Assembly: GCF_041906005.1 (NCBI RefSeq)
Contig: NZ_JAYRJY010000001.1
Location: 2,480,001-2,544,000 of the forward strand
Length of the DNA stretch: 64,000 nt
Reading direction: 5' to 3'
Origin: Ferrovibrio sp041906005
GTDB taxonomy: Bacteria; Pseudomonadota; Alphaproteobacteria; Ferrovibrionales; Ferrovibrionaceae
Part shown: piece after piece, positions 1 to 8,556 of the stretch
Numbering within the stretch: position 1 is the stretch's first letter
Layout: every line of letters begins with the position of its first letter
Made by a program: the position numbers and the translations under genes
The notes under the pieces: model-generated
Database searches by the model: none
Seen by the model: only the letters and a program-made list of their open reading frames with translations
What the model was told of the DNA's origin: nothing

Positions 1-810
1 GTGCTGCAATTCTCGCCGCTGCTGACCGATGATGACCTGCGCGAGATCGTCGCCAGTTCGGCCCAGTCGGGCGCGCTCACCGCGATTGCCCGCCGTATCG
101 GCCTGTCGGCCGGCGTGTCGGATGCCATCGCCGCCACGCGCGATGTTTCGGCGGTGGCCTCCCTGCTGGCCAATGATTCAGCCCAGATCCGAGAGGAAAC
201 GCTCGACCTGATCCTCGATGCCGCGCCGAGCCATGAATCCTGGCACGAGCCGCTGGTGCATCGACCCAACCTGCCCGGCAAGGCGGCCAAGCGCATTGCC
301 GGCTTCGTCGCCGCGTCGCTGCTGAAACTTTTGTCGGAGCGCAAGGACCTGCCGGCAGATGCGCTGGCCGAGGTGCGCCAGGTGATGGAACGCCGCCTTG
401 ATGTGAAGCTCGAGGCCGAAGAAGAGGCGGTGGAAAAGGACGAGCAGGAATCGCACACGCCGATGGCCGAAGCCGAGGCGAAGGTGAAAAAACTGATCAA
501 GGATCGCAAACTCGACAACGATGCGGTGCAGGAAGCCGTCGAGCGCAATGATCGCAATTTCGTGCTGCAGGCCCTGGTGCAGAATGGGCGCATCCCGCTG
601 TCGGTGATCCAGAAGGCGATGGAGGCGCGCAACGGCCGCCTGATCACCGCCCTGGTCTGGCGGGCGAAATTCTCCATGCGCACGGCGGTGATGATCCAGC
701 GTGATATTGCCCGCGTGCCGCCGCGCATGATGCTGAACGCCCGCAACGGCACCGACTATCCGATGTCGAATCCCGAGCTGGAGGAGCAGCTCAAGATACT
801 CGGGCTTTAA
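1..810 (+). CDS. DUF2336 domain protein, 5'-partial
   Basis: Reading frame open from the first base of the window, so the start is probably upstream; the GTG at base 1 is likely an internal codon. The visible 269 residues resemble the alpha-helical, HEAT-like DUF2336 family that is common in Rhodospirillales and other alphaproteobacteria; function unknown. Visible hallmarks are the opening FSPLLTDDDLREIV segment, an acidic stretch near residues 135-155 (EAEEEAVEKDEQE) and a C-terminal region with MRTAVMIQRDIARVPP. No transmembrane segment or signal peptide is seen in the visible part. It stands alone, with a palindromic repeat between it and the convergent xdhC. Confidence 0.7.
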   Translation: MLQFSPLLTDDDLREIVASSAQSGALTAIARRIGLSAGVSDAIAATRDVSAVASLLANDSAQIREETLDLILDAAPSHESWHEPLVHRPNLPGKAAKRIAGFVAASLLKLLSERKDLPADALAEVRQVMERRLDVKLEAEEEAVEKDEQESHTPMAEAEAKVKKLIKDRKLDNDAVQEAVERNDRNFVLQALVQNGRIPLSVIQKAMEARNGRLITALVWRAKFSMRTAVMIQRDIARVPPRMMLNARNGTDYPMSNPELEEQLKILGL

Positions 811-844
811 GCTCCAGTTTCTTTGGATCTGGCTCCTGATTTAT

Positions 845-927
845 CGTCATGGCCGGGCTTGTTCCAGCCATCCCTGTCCTGATGTTCTTTTTTGCGTGGA
901 TGCCGGGGCTGAACCCGGGCATGACGG
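845..927. repeat. REP/BIME-like composite palindromic repeat, copy 1
   Basis: Two imperfect palindromes (CGTCATGGCCGGGCTTG... and ...GGGGCTGAACCCGGGCATGACG) in inverted orientation, separated by a short T-rich linker. The outer ends CGTCAT and ATGACG are complementary. Similar composite elements lie at 39876-39967 and 40731-40821. It fills the intergenic space between two converging genes, which is the usual location of REP/BIME elements. This copy is more degenerate than the other two. Confidence 0.7.
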
Positions 928-934
928 AGGCTGT

Positions 935-1741
935 CTATTCGGCCGCGCTTTCGTCCACCACGCGCAAGGTCTGCTTCTGCGCCTCGCGCAGTTCCAGCAG
1001 CTGCGCCGCCGTGGCGATGGCGATCTCGCCCGGATGCTTGCCGGAAATGCCATCGATGCCGATCGGGCAGGTCAGGCGGGCGAGTTGCGCGTCGTCCAGG
1101 CCCAGCTCACGGAAGCGCTTCACGAAACGCGCCCGTTTGGTTTCCGAACCGATCAGGCCGACGAAGCTGAAACGGTTTTCCTGCAGCGCCTTGGCCGCGA
1201 TCCCCAGGTCCAGTGCGTGGCTGTGGCTCATGATCAGCAGCCAGGCATTGTCGGGCAGGCCCGCCACGTCGCGTTCCGGTGCGTTGGTGATCTCGATCTC
1301 CACGCCGGGCGGCACATGATCGGGGAAAGCATCGGGTCGCGGATCGAACCAGCGGATTTTGCAGGGCAGGGCCGAGAGTACCTGCACCATGGCCTTGCCC
1401 ACATGGCCGGCGCCGAACAGCGCGATGGTGAACAGGTCTGGCCGCTGCGGTTCGAACAGCAGGGTCACGGTGCCGCCGCAGCATTGCCCCATCGAGGGGC
1501 CAAGCGGGAATTTGCGTAAGCTCGGCCCCTGCTTGCCGGCCAGCATCTGACGCGCGATGTCGATGGCGCGGAATTCCAGTGTGCCGCCGCCGATGGTGCC
1601 GATGGCATCATCGGGCGTCACCACCATCTTGGTGCCGGCCTCGCGCGGCGCCGAGCCTTCGGTGGCCGCCACGGTGACCAGCACGGCGGGAACGCCGCGC
1701 GCTTCCAGGTCGGTCAGGGCATTCAGCCAATGCGAGGTCAT
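935..1741 (-). CDS. xdhC: Xanthine dehydrogenase accessory protein XdhC
   Basis: 268 residues. XdhC proteins bind molybdenum cofactor, assist its sulfuration and insert it into xanthine dehydrogenase. The N-terminal XdhC/CoxI domain carries GGGTLEF at 51-57 and a CCGG motif at 87-90; the C-terminal half is a Rossmann-like domain with FGAGHVG at about 109-115 and a final GIDGISGKHPGEIA segment. The start overlaps the stop of xdhB by 4 bases, so it is the last gene of the ABC-xdhABC operon and translationally coupled. The full length and both domains make the call secure. Confidence 0.93.
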   Translation of the reverse strand: MTSHWLNALTDLEARGVPAVLVTVAATEGSAPREAGTKMVVTPDDAIGTIGGGTLEFRAIDIARQMLAGKQGPSLRKFPLGPSMGQCCGGTVTLLFEPQRPDLFTIALFGAGHVGKAMVQVLSALPCKIRWFDPRPDAFPDHVPPGVEIEITNAPERDVAGLPDNAWLLIMSHSHALDLGIAAKALQENRFSFVGLIGSETKRARFVKRFRELGLDDAQLARLTCPIGIDGISGKHPGEIAIATAAQLLELREAQKQTLRVVDESAAE

Positions 1742-4056
1742 TTCGCCGCCATTGCCATTGGGGCTTTCATCGGCCGTTTCGCGGCTTCAATCGCCAGCAG
1801 CACGCGTTCCGGCGTGGCTGGCGCATCTAGTCGTACCCGTTGCGTCCCGGCTGCGGCTACCACCGCATCCTTCAGCGCCAGCCAGCCCGAGATCGCCAGC
1901 ATGAAGGGCGGCTCGCCCACGGCTTTCGAGCGATAGACCGTCTGGGCGGGATTGGCGCGGCCATGCACCAGCCTGACGCGGAAATCGGCCGGCAGGTCAC
2001 GCGCCGTCGGAATCTTGTAGGTGCTGGGGGCATGGGTGCGCAGGCGGCCTGCATCGTCCCACCACAGTTCTTCCATGGTCAGCCAGCCCAGGCCCTGCAC
2101 ATAGCCGCCTTCCACCTGGCCCAGGTCGATGGCGGGATTGAGCGAGTTGCCGCAATCATGCAGCAGGTCGGCGCGGGTGAAACGGTATTCGCCGGTGAAG
2201 CAATCCACGACGGCTTCGGTCGCCGCCACGCCGTAGGCGAAATAATAGAAGGGATTCCCGCGGCCGCTGGCGCGGTCGAAATGGATGTCGGGCGTGGCAT
2301 AGAAGCCCGATGCCGCCAGCGACACGCGCGCCAGCCAGGCCTTGTGCGCCACCTCGGCGAAGGCCAGCGATTTGCCGCCGCCGCTCACCATGTCGTTCCC
2401 GAAAACGATCTGCTCCGCCGGCACGCCCAGCAAAGGTGCTGCCACCTGCGCCAGCCGGCCGCGCAGCTCCAGCGCGGCGTTTTCTGCCGCCTTGCCGTTC
2501 AGATCGGCGCCTGACGAGGCGGCCGTGGCCGAGGTGTTTGGCACCTTGTCGGTGCGGGTTGCCGTGATGCGGATCTTGTCCAGCGACACGCCCAGCGTCT
2601 CGGCCACCACCTGGGCCACCTTCACATACAGGCCCTGGCCCATCTCGGTGCCGCCGTGGTTGATCTGGACCGAACCGTCTTCGTAGATCAGCACCAGCGC
2701 GCCGGCCTGGTTGAGGAACGTCGTGGTGAAGGAAATGCCGAATTTCACCGGCGTGATCGCCAGGCCCTTCTTGAGATGCGGGTTCTGCGCGTTGAAGGCA
2801 TCGATCTCCTGCCGGCGGTTTTTGTAGTCGCTGCTGGCCAGGATTTCATCGAACAGTTCGGGCAGGATATTGTCGCGGATGGTCTGGAAATATGGCGTGA
2901 CGTTGCGGTCGTCGCGGCCATACAGGTTGGCCAGCCGCACCTCCAGCGGATCACGGCTCAGGTGCCGCGCGATCTCGTCGACCACGTATTCCGTCGCCGC
3001 CATGCCCTGTGGTCCGCCAAAGCCGCGGAAGGCGGTGTTCGATACCGTATTGGTCTTGCAGCCATAGCCGGTGATGGTCACATCCGGCAGGTAGTAACTG
3101 GAATCGGCATGGAACACCGCGCGGTCGACAATGGCGCCGGTCAGGTCCGCCGCCCAGCCGCCGCGTGCCGCAAGCATCAGGTCGTAACCCAGGATGCGGC
3201 CCTGGTCGTCGAAACCCACGCTGTAGCGGGCCAGGAAATCATGCCGCTTGCCGGTGGCGATCATGTCCTCGTCGCGATCGAGCCGCAGCTTCACCGGCCG
3301 GCCGGTCCTGTGTGTCAGCAATGCGGCGACGCAGGCGAACTGTGCCGCCTGGGTCTCCTTGCCGCCGAAGCCGCCACCCATGCGCCGGCATTCCACCGTC
3401 ACGGCATGCAGCGGCCGGCCTAGCACGCGAGCGACCAGCTTCTGCACTTCGGAGGGATGCTGGGTCGAGCAGCGCAGCATGATGTCGCCGTCTTCACGTG
3501 GTTCGGCGATGCTGACCTGGCCTTCCAGATAGAAATGATCCTGCCCGCCCAAGTGCAATTCGCCCGAGAGTTTATGCGGTGCCTTGGCGATGGCTGTGGT
3601 AGCATCGCCGCGTTGCAGGCCCAGAGGCGGCATCAGCAGGCTTTGTTGCTCCAGCGCTTCTTCGATGCCCAGGATCGTCGGCAGATCCTCATAGGTCACG
3701 CGCACCAGCCGCGCCGCACGGCGCGCGGTCGTCAGATCGGTGGCGGCGATGGCGGCCACGGGCTGGCCATGGAATTCCACAACACCTTTCGCCATCACCG
3801 GCTCGCCGGGAAAGACTGGCGCGATATCGGGGTCGCCGGGCACGTCGTGTACGGTGATCGCCGTGATCACGCCGGGCAATGCCAGCGCGGCGGAAAGATC
3901 AATGGTCAGGATTTTTGCGTGCGCCCGGTCGCCCAGAGCCAGCGCGGCGTGCAGCAGGCCCTCTGGTTCGGGCAGATCGTCGATATAGCGTGCCGTGCCG
4001 GCCACATGTCTGGTCGCGCTGTCGTGCCTGATTGGCTTGTGGACGGTCGACGTCAT
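1738..4056 (-). CDS. xdhB: Xanthine dehydrogenase molybdopterin-binding subunit
   Basis: 772 residues, the normal size of the XdhB large subunit. It hydroxylates hypoxanthine to xanthine and xanthine to urate at the molybdenum centre. Diagnostic motifs are RRMGGGFGGKE (Moco contact), NTAFRGFGGPQGM, GGTEMGQG and, near the C-terminus, KAVGEPPF with the expected catalytic Glu at residue 715. No Tat signal is present, so it is cytoplasmic, unlike the second molybdenum hydroxylase at 8.6-10.7 kb. It overlaps xdhA and xdhC by 4 bases on each side. A related purine or N-heterocycle substrate is possible, but the partner subunits support xanthine dehydrogenase. Confidence 0.93.
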   Translation of the reverse strand: MTSTVHKPIRHDSATRHVAGTARYIDDLPEPEGLLHAALALGDRAHAKILTIDLSAALALPGVITAITVHDVPGDPDIAPVFPGEPVMAKGVVEFHGQPVAAIAATDLTTARRAARLVRVTYEDLPTILGIEEALEQQSLLMPPLGLQRGDATTAIAKAPHKLSGELHLGGQDHFYLEGQVSIAEPREDGDIMLRCSTQHPSEVQKLVARVLGRPLHAVTVECRRMGGGFGGKETQAAQFACVAALLTHRTGRPVKLRLDRDEDMIATGKRHDFLARYSVGFDDQGRILGYDLMLAARGGWAADLTGAIVDRAVFHADSSYYLPDVTITGYGCKTNTVSNTAFRGFGGPQGMAATEYVVDEIARHLSRDPLEVRLANLYGRDDRNVTPYFQTIRDNILPELFDEILASSDYKNRRQEIDAFNAQNPHLKKGLAITPVKFGISFTTTFLNQAGALVLIYEDGSVQINHGGTEMGQGLYVKVAQVVAETLGVSLDKIRITATRTDKVPNTSATAASSGADLNGKAAENAALELRGRLAQVAAPLLGVPAEQIVFGNDMVSGGGKSLAFAEVAHKAWLARVSLAASGFYATPDIHFDRASGRGNPFYYFAYGVAATEAVVDCFTGEYRFTRADLLHDCGNSLNPAIDLGQVEGGYVQGLGWLTMEELWWDDAGRLRTHAPSTYKIPTARDLPADFRVRLVHGRANPAQTVYRSKAVGEPPFMLAISGWLALKDAVVAAAGTQRVRLDAPATPERVLLAIEAAKRPMKAPMAMAAK

Positions 4057-5519
4057 TCCGCCGCCTCCACGCCGATAGGTTTTCCGGTATTCACCTCGAC
4101 GCAGAATTTGCGCAGCAGGTTCTGCGCCGCCAGCAGGCGGTAGGCGGCCGAGGCGCGCATGTCGCTCATCGGCGTGAAATCGGCCGCCATGGCTGCCGCG
4201 GCGGGTTCGATTGCCTCCGGTGTAAAAGCCTTGCCGACCAGTGCTGCCTCGGCCTGCCGCGCGCGGGCGGGGATTCCGGCCATGCCGCCATAGGCCAGGC
4301 GCGCCTCTTTCACCACATTGCCATCCAGCATCACATGGAAGGCGGCCAGCACGGCGGAAATATCCTGATCGAACCGTTTCGAGAGTTTGTAGATGCCCAC
4401 TCGGCTTTGCGGGCCGGGCTTTTTCACCGTCACGCTGGCGACGAATTCGCCGGGTTTTAAAGCCGTTTTGCGATAACTGAGGAAAAAATCCTCCAGCGGC
4501 ATCGTGCGCATGCCGGCCTTGCTTTGCAGTTTCAGCGTGGCACCCAGTGCGATCAGGGCCGGCATGCTGTCGCCAATCGGGCTGCCATTGGCGATATTGC
4601 CGCCCAGCGTGCCGGAATTGCGGATTTGCGTGGAGCCCAGCCGCCGCACCATGCGCGCAAAGGCTGGGTGCAGCCGCGCGATGGCATCAAAGGCATCCGT
4701 ATAGGTGACGGTGGCGCCGATCTCGGTCTCGTCCGCGCGCTCCTCGATCCATTTCATATCCGGGATGCCCCCCAGATAGACGATGCTGCGTGGCACGCGG
4801 CCCTGTTTGGTTACCCACAGACCCACATCGGTGCCGCCGGCCAGCAGCCAGCTTTCGCCGGCGGGCAGGGTGCTGAGCGTCTCCGCCAGTTCGGCGCTGC
4901 TGCGCGGGGCGATGAAATTGCCCTCGGGCGTGGAATGCCACAGCATGCGATGGCGGCCATCGGCCAGGGCTTTCAGTTGAATTGCCAGAGCCGCTTCTTC
5001 ACGGGCGAAGCGGTCATCGCGGCCGCTGTCGAACATGCGGTGGCCTGCTTCCAGGATGGGACGATAGCCGGTGCAGCGGCACAGGTTGCCGGCCAGGGCA
5101 TCTTTCAGGCTTTCATCGTCGGCTTTGTCGTGACCGAGGAAATAGGCGAGCAGCGACATCACGAAGCCCGGCGTGCAGAAACCGCATTGCGAGGCATGGG
5201 CGTCCACCATGGCCTGCTGCACGGGATGCAGGCCGCCATCGGGTTCCGCAAGATCGTCCACCGTGAACAGCGCCTTGCCGTCCAGCTGATGCACGAACAG
5301 GATACAGGCATTCACCGCGCGGTAGCGCAGCCGTCCATCGCGGTCGAGTTCGCCGATCACCACGGTACAGGCGCCGCAATCGCCCTCGGCACAGCCTTCC
5401 TTGGAACCGGTGCGGCGCAGCCTGAGCCGCAGATACTCCAGCACCGTCATGGTGTGGGGCGCATCCGGCCCCACCACCATCACCTGGCCGCGCGAGACGA
5501 ACCGGGTCGGTTCGGACAT
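4053..5519 (-). CDS. xdhA: Xanthine dehydrogenase small subunit (2Fe-2S and FAD)
   Basis: 488 residues carrying the electron-transfer half of the enzyme. The plant-type 2Fe-2S cluster uses Cys43, Cys48, Cys51 and Cys72; the second cluster uses Cys112, Cys115, Cys147 and Cys149 (QCGFC and LCRCTGYRP). The FAD domain follows, with LLAGGTDVGLWV and the pyrophosphate-binding LGGNIANGSPIGD. Domain order 2Fe-2S, 2Fe-2S, FAD matches bacterial XdhA. It lies 33 bases downstream of the ABC permease gene and overlaps xdhB by 4 bases, so all five genes are probably one transcript. Confidence 0.94.
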   Translation of the reverse strand: MSEPTRFVSRGQVMVVGPDAPHTMTVLEYLRLRLRRTGSKEGCAEGDCGACTVVIGELDRDGRLRYRAVNACILFVHQLDGKALFTVDDLAEPDGGLHPVQQAMVDAHASQCGFCTPGFVMSLLAYFLGHDKADDESLKDALAGNLCRCTGYRPILEAGHRMFDSGRDDRFAREEAALAIQLKALADGRHRMLWHSTPEGNFIAPRSSAELAETLSTLPAGESWLLAGGTDVGLWVTKQGRVPRSIVYLGGIPDMKWIEERADETEIGATVTYTDAFDAIARLHPAFARMVRRLGSTQIRNSGTLGGNIANGSPIGDSMPALIALGATLKLQSKAGMRTMPLEDFFLSYRKTALKPGEFVASVTVKKPGPQSRVGIYKLSKRFDQDISAVLAAFHVMLDGNVVKEARLAYGGMAGIPARARQAEAALVGKAFTPEAIEPAAAAMAADFTPMSDMRASAAYRLLAAQNLLRKFCVEVNTGKPIGVEAAE

Positions 5520-5552
5520 GCTGCCTCCCCAGGACTGGCGCCGGGCGAGCGG

Positions 5553-6326
5553 TCAGCTCATCAGGTCGCTGCCGCGGAACGCCCAGCCGGTCATGCGCCG
5601 CTCAAACCACACCGCCACGGCATACATCAGCACGCCCATCACGGCGACGACGATCAGCCCGGCGAAGACCAGCGGCACATTATAGCTCGAAGAGGCCGAC
5701 AGCATCAGGTATCCGATGCCCTCGTTCGACGCCACCGTCTCGGCGATCACCGAGCCGACGAAGGCCAGCGTGATGGCGATCTTCAGCGAGGCGAAAAGAT
5801 AGGGCATGGCGCGCGGAAGTCCAATCTTGGTCAGGATTTCCGTTTTTGTGGCGCCCAGAGAGCGCAGCACGTCACGCAGTTCCGGCTCGATGGTCGCCAG
5901 GCCGGTCGCCACGTTCACCACGATGGGGAAAAACGAGATGACGAAGGCGGTGATGATCGCCGGGATGGTGCCGATGCCGAACCAGATCACCAGCACCGGC
6001 ACCAGAGCTACCTTCGGGATCGAGTTGAAGCCAACCAGCACCGGATACAGGCCCACATAGACCAGCCGCGAGGCGCCGATGAAAATGCCCAGCAGCGCGC
6101 CACCCACCACGCCCAAGGCAAAGCCGGCAGTGGTGGTGAACAGGGTTTGCAGCGAATGATGCAGGATCTGCGGCCCGAACTGCACCATGGAGGCGAAGAC
6201 CACGGTGGGGCGGGGCAGGATGAAGGGCTCAACGCCGGTGATCACGCACAGTGCTTCCCAGATCACGAACAGGCCGATCGTGACCAGCCAGGGCATCGCG
6301 CGGATGAGGGCTTTCTCGTTCATCAT
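5553..6326 (-). CDS. ABC transporter permease, SsuC/TauC/NrtB type
   Basis: 257 residues with about six hydrophobic helices. The cytoplasmic EAA-type loop that contacts the ATPase is visible around ELRDVLRSLGATKTEIL followed by IGLPRAMPYL. The family imports nitrate, sulfonates, taurine, or in other members pyrimidines and purine-like compounds. Its start overlaps the ATPase gene by 4 bases and it directly precedes xdhA, so the substrate may be a purine or another xanthine dehydrogenase-related heterocycle; this is inference from context. No periplasmic binding protein is encoded beside it. Confidence 0.88.
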   Translation of the reverse strand: MMNEKALIRAMPWLVTIGLFVIWEALCVITGVEPFILPRPTVVFASMVQFGPQILHHSLQTLFTTTAGFALGVVGGALLGIFIGASRLVYVGLYPVLVGFNSIPKVALVPVLVIWFGIGTIPAIITAFVISFFPIVVNVATGLATIEPELRDVLRSLGATKTEILTKIGLPRAMPYLFASLKIAITLAFVGSVIAETVASNEGIGYLMLSASSSYNVPLVFAGLIVVAVMGVLMYAVAVWFERRMTGWAFRGSDLMS

Positions 6327-7117
6327 GACACCCTCACTTCGTGGATGTGTTCGCGCAGCTCATGCACGATCTCGCCGAAATGCGGCTCGAAAGTGGTCTC
6401 CAGCGTGCGCGGCCGCGGAATATCCACCTCTTTGCTCATGATCACCTTGCCCGGCCGCTTGCTCATCACGAAGACGCGGTCGGCCAGATAAACCGCTTCG
6501 CGCAGGTCATGGGTGATCAGGATCGCCGTGAAGCGTTTTTCCATCCACAGGGCCTGCATCACACCCCACAGCTCTTCGCGGGTGAAGGCATCCAGCGCAC
6601 CGAAAGGCTCGTCCAGCATCAACAGGCGCGGCTGGTGGATGATCGAGCGACAGACATTGGCGCGCTGCTGCATGCCGCCGGAAAGCTGCCAGGGGAACTT
6701 GTCGGCGAAATCCGCCAGGCCCACGGTCTTGAGCAGGGCCATGGCCTGCTCGACATAGGCTTTCTTTTCCTTGCGCAGGCGGCGCTTGTGCGGCTCCACG
6801 ATCTCCAGCGGCAGCATCACGTTGTCCAGCGTGCTGCGCCAGGGCAGCAGGGTGGAATTCTGGAATGCCATGCCCACGCCCTGCACCGGGCCGTTCACCG
6901 GCTTGCCGCCGATGGTGATGCTGCCAGCCGTGGTGTCGAGCAGGCCGGTCACCAGCTTCATCAAGGTGGATTTGCCGCAGCCCGAAGGCCCGACCACAGC
7001 GACGAACTCGCCTTCCTGGATGTCGATGTTGAGGTCCTGGACTGCCAGGGTTTCCTCTTCGGCCTGCCGGTAGGTCAGGCTGACGCCGTCGATCTTGACG
7101 AATGCGGGGCCCTGCAT
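6323..7117 (-). CDS. ABC transporter ATP-binding protein, SsuB/TauB/NrtD type
   Basis: 264 residues. Walker A is GPSGCGKST at 43-51, the Q-loop is near residue 86, the signature is LSGGMQQR at 145-152 and Walker B is LLMLDEP at 165-171. It energises the adjacent permease. It is the first gene of the minus-strand operon leading into xdhABC; the promoter should lie in 7118-7340, where a palindrome is found. The substrate cannot be read from the ATPase. Confidence 0.9.
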   Translation of the reverse strand: MQGPAFVKIDGVSLTYRQAEEETLAVQDLNIDIQEGEFVAVVGPSGCGKSTLMKLVTGLLDTTAGSITIGGKPVNGPVQGVGMAFQNSTLLPWRSTLDNVMLPLEIVEPHKRRLRKEKKAYVEQAMALLKTVGLADFADKFPWQLSGGMQQRANVCRSIIHQPRLLMLDEPFGALDAFTREELWGVMQALWMEKRFTAILITHDLREAVYLADRVFVMSKRPGKVIMSKEVDIPRPRTLETTFEPHFGEIVHELREHIHEVRVS

Positions 7118-7268
7118 CAGACGCTCGTCTCCCCGCTGCGCCGCTTAAACTTGCGGCCGCATCCCGTTACCATCGCCACCATGCGATCCAGTCCCCCTGC
7201 CGAGCCCGGCCCGGCCGGACAATATTGGATGATTCCCCCGGCGCCGCTTGCGCGCCGCATATAGAGAG

Positions 7269-7305
7269 ATTGTAAACACTGTTGCCTTTAAATTGTAAAC
7301 AATTT
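7269..7305. promoter_or_regulatory. Candidate operator between the ABC-xdh operon and the MFS gene
   Basis: The decamer ATTGTAAACA occurs twice, at 7269-7278 and 7292-7301, 23 bases apart. The second copy sits inside a perfect palindrome AAATTGT-AA-ACAATTT at 7290-7305. It lies in an AT-rich patch 35 bases before the MFS start and about 150 bases upstream of the divergent ABC ATPase. It resembles sites of GntR-family regulators, but the binding protein is unknown. Confidence 0.5.
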
Positions 7306-7340
7306 TCCCCTGCCTGTTTCCTGGGCATCCGGAGTTTTCC

Positions 7341-8507
7341 ATGAGCGACGAGCGTCGCACCATCGCCTGGCGAGTCAGCCTCTATTTTGCCGCTCTTTTT
7401 CTCGTTCCCGGCGTGCATCTGCCCTTCTGGTCGGTCTGGCTGCAATCGCGTGGGCTGAGTGCGCCGGAGATTTCCGCCGTGCTGTCCAGCGCGATCCTGA
7501 TCCGACTCGTGGCCGGCCCCACGGCGGCCCATCTGGTCGACCGCAGCGGCGCCCGGCGCCAGGCCATCATGATTTTGAGCTGGGCCAGTTTCGCCGTATT
7601 CGCGGCCTTCTGGTGGACCCATGGCTTCTGGCCGATCTTCCTGCTCGGCATCCTGCATGCCGCGATCTGGTCGCCGATCACGCCGTTCAGCGAAAATGTC
7701 GCCCTGCTGGCGGCCTCCCGCTACGGCCTGCAATACGGCCGCCTGCGCCTGTGGGGCAGTCTCAGCTTCCTGGTCGCCGCCTATCTGGCCGGCTGGTGGC
7801 TGAAGGGGCGTGACGACGACTGGATATTCGCCCTGCTGATGGCCGGCCTGCTGGTGCTGGCGCTGGCCAGCCACCTGCTGCCCGACCTGCGCCTGCCGCT
7901 GGACCGGCCGAAGCTGGGGGGTACGCCGGCGTTGCGGCTGCTGCGCAATCGGCTGTTCCTGGCTTTCATGGGTGCCAATGCCTGCCTGCAGGCCAGCCAT
8001 GCCATGCTCTATACCTTCGGCACGCTGCAGTGGCGCGAGGCCGGCCTGAGCGACGCGCAGATCGGTTTCCTCTGGGCCGAAGGCGTGCTGGCGGAAGTGA
8101 TCCTCTTTGCCGTCGGCCAGCGCGTGGTGCTGCGCACCGGGGGTGTCGGCCTGATGGCGCTGGCGGCCCTTGGCGGCCTGGTCCGCTGGAGCCTGACCGG
8201 GCCGGTCGGCAGCTTCGAGTGGCTGGTGCTGCTGAACCTGCTGCATGCGGCCACTTTCGGCTGCGCCCATCTGGGCGCCATGCGGTTGCTGGCCGAAGGC
8301 GTCGATCCCGATGCCTCGGCCACCGCGCAGACGCTGTATACCGGTGCCAACGCCACCGTGCTGGCCAGCGCGACGATGGCGATCGGTCCGCTGTTTCCGC
8401 TGGCCGGCGGGTTAACGTACCTGGCCATGCTGCCGCTGTCGCTCGCTGGCGGCCTTTGCGTGCTGCTGCTGTGGCGGCGGCGGCACGATCTGCGTTTCAC
8501 CGCATAA
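7341..8507 (+). CDS. MFS transporter, phenylpropionate/nucleoside-permease-like
   Basis: 388 residues with about twelve hydrophobic helices and no signal peptide. The N-terminal part (FWSVWLQSRGLSAPEI, then HLVDRSGARRQ in the first cytoplasmic loop) resembles the MFS_1_like group that includes HcaT and LacY/NupG relatives. The substrate is undetermined. It is transcribed away from the ABC-xdh operon and shares the palindromic region with it, so co-regulation with purine or aromatic uptake is possible. The stop codon abuts a hairpin that terminates the converging gene pair. Confidence 0.85.
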   Translation: MSDERRTIAWRVSLYFAALFLVPGVHLPFWSVWLQSRGLSAPEISAVLSSAILIRLVAGPTAAHLVDRSGARRQAIMILSWASFAVFAAFWWTHGFWPIFLLGILHAAIWSPITPFSENVALLAASRYGLQYGRLRLWGSLSFLVAAYLAGWWLKGRDDDWIFALLMAGLLVLALASHLLPDLRLPLDRPKLGGTPALRLLRNRLFLAFMGANACLQASHAMLYTFGTLQWREAGLSDAQIGFLWAEGVLAEVILFAVGQRVVLRTGGVGLMALAALGGLVRWSLTGPVGSFEWLVLLNLLHAATFGCAHLGAMRLLAEGVDPDASATAQTLYTGANATVLASATMAIGPLFPLAGGLTYLAMLPLSLAGGLCVLLLWRRRHDLRFTA

Positions 8508-8536
8508 AAAAAGCCGGCGGCATCGCTGCCGCCGGC
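8506..8536 (-). terminator. Intrinsic terminator of the molybdenum hydroxylase operon
   Basis: A 10-bp perfect stem GCCGGCGGCA / TGCCGCCGGC with a 4-base loop at 8513-8536. Read on the minus strand it is followed by seven T residues (8512-8506), placing it 20 bases after the stop of the gene ending at 8557. The T-run overlaps the stop codon of the converging MFS gene. Confidence 0.85.
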
Positions 8537-8556
8537 CTGATTTCAACACTAATGCC

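Noticed and set aside
4524..6491. A 655-codon open frame antisense to xdhA and the ABC permease
   Set aside because: Spans two real genes on the other strand and has a composition typical of antisense reading.
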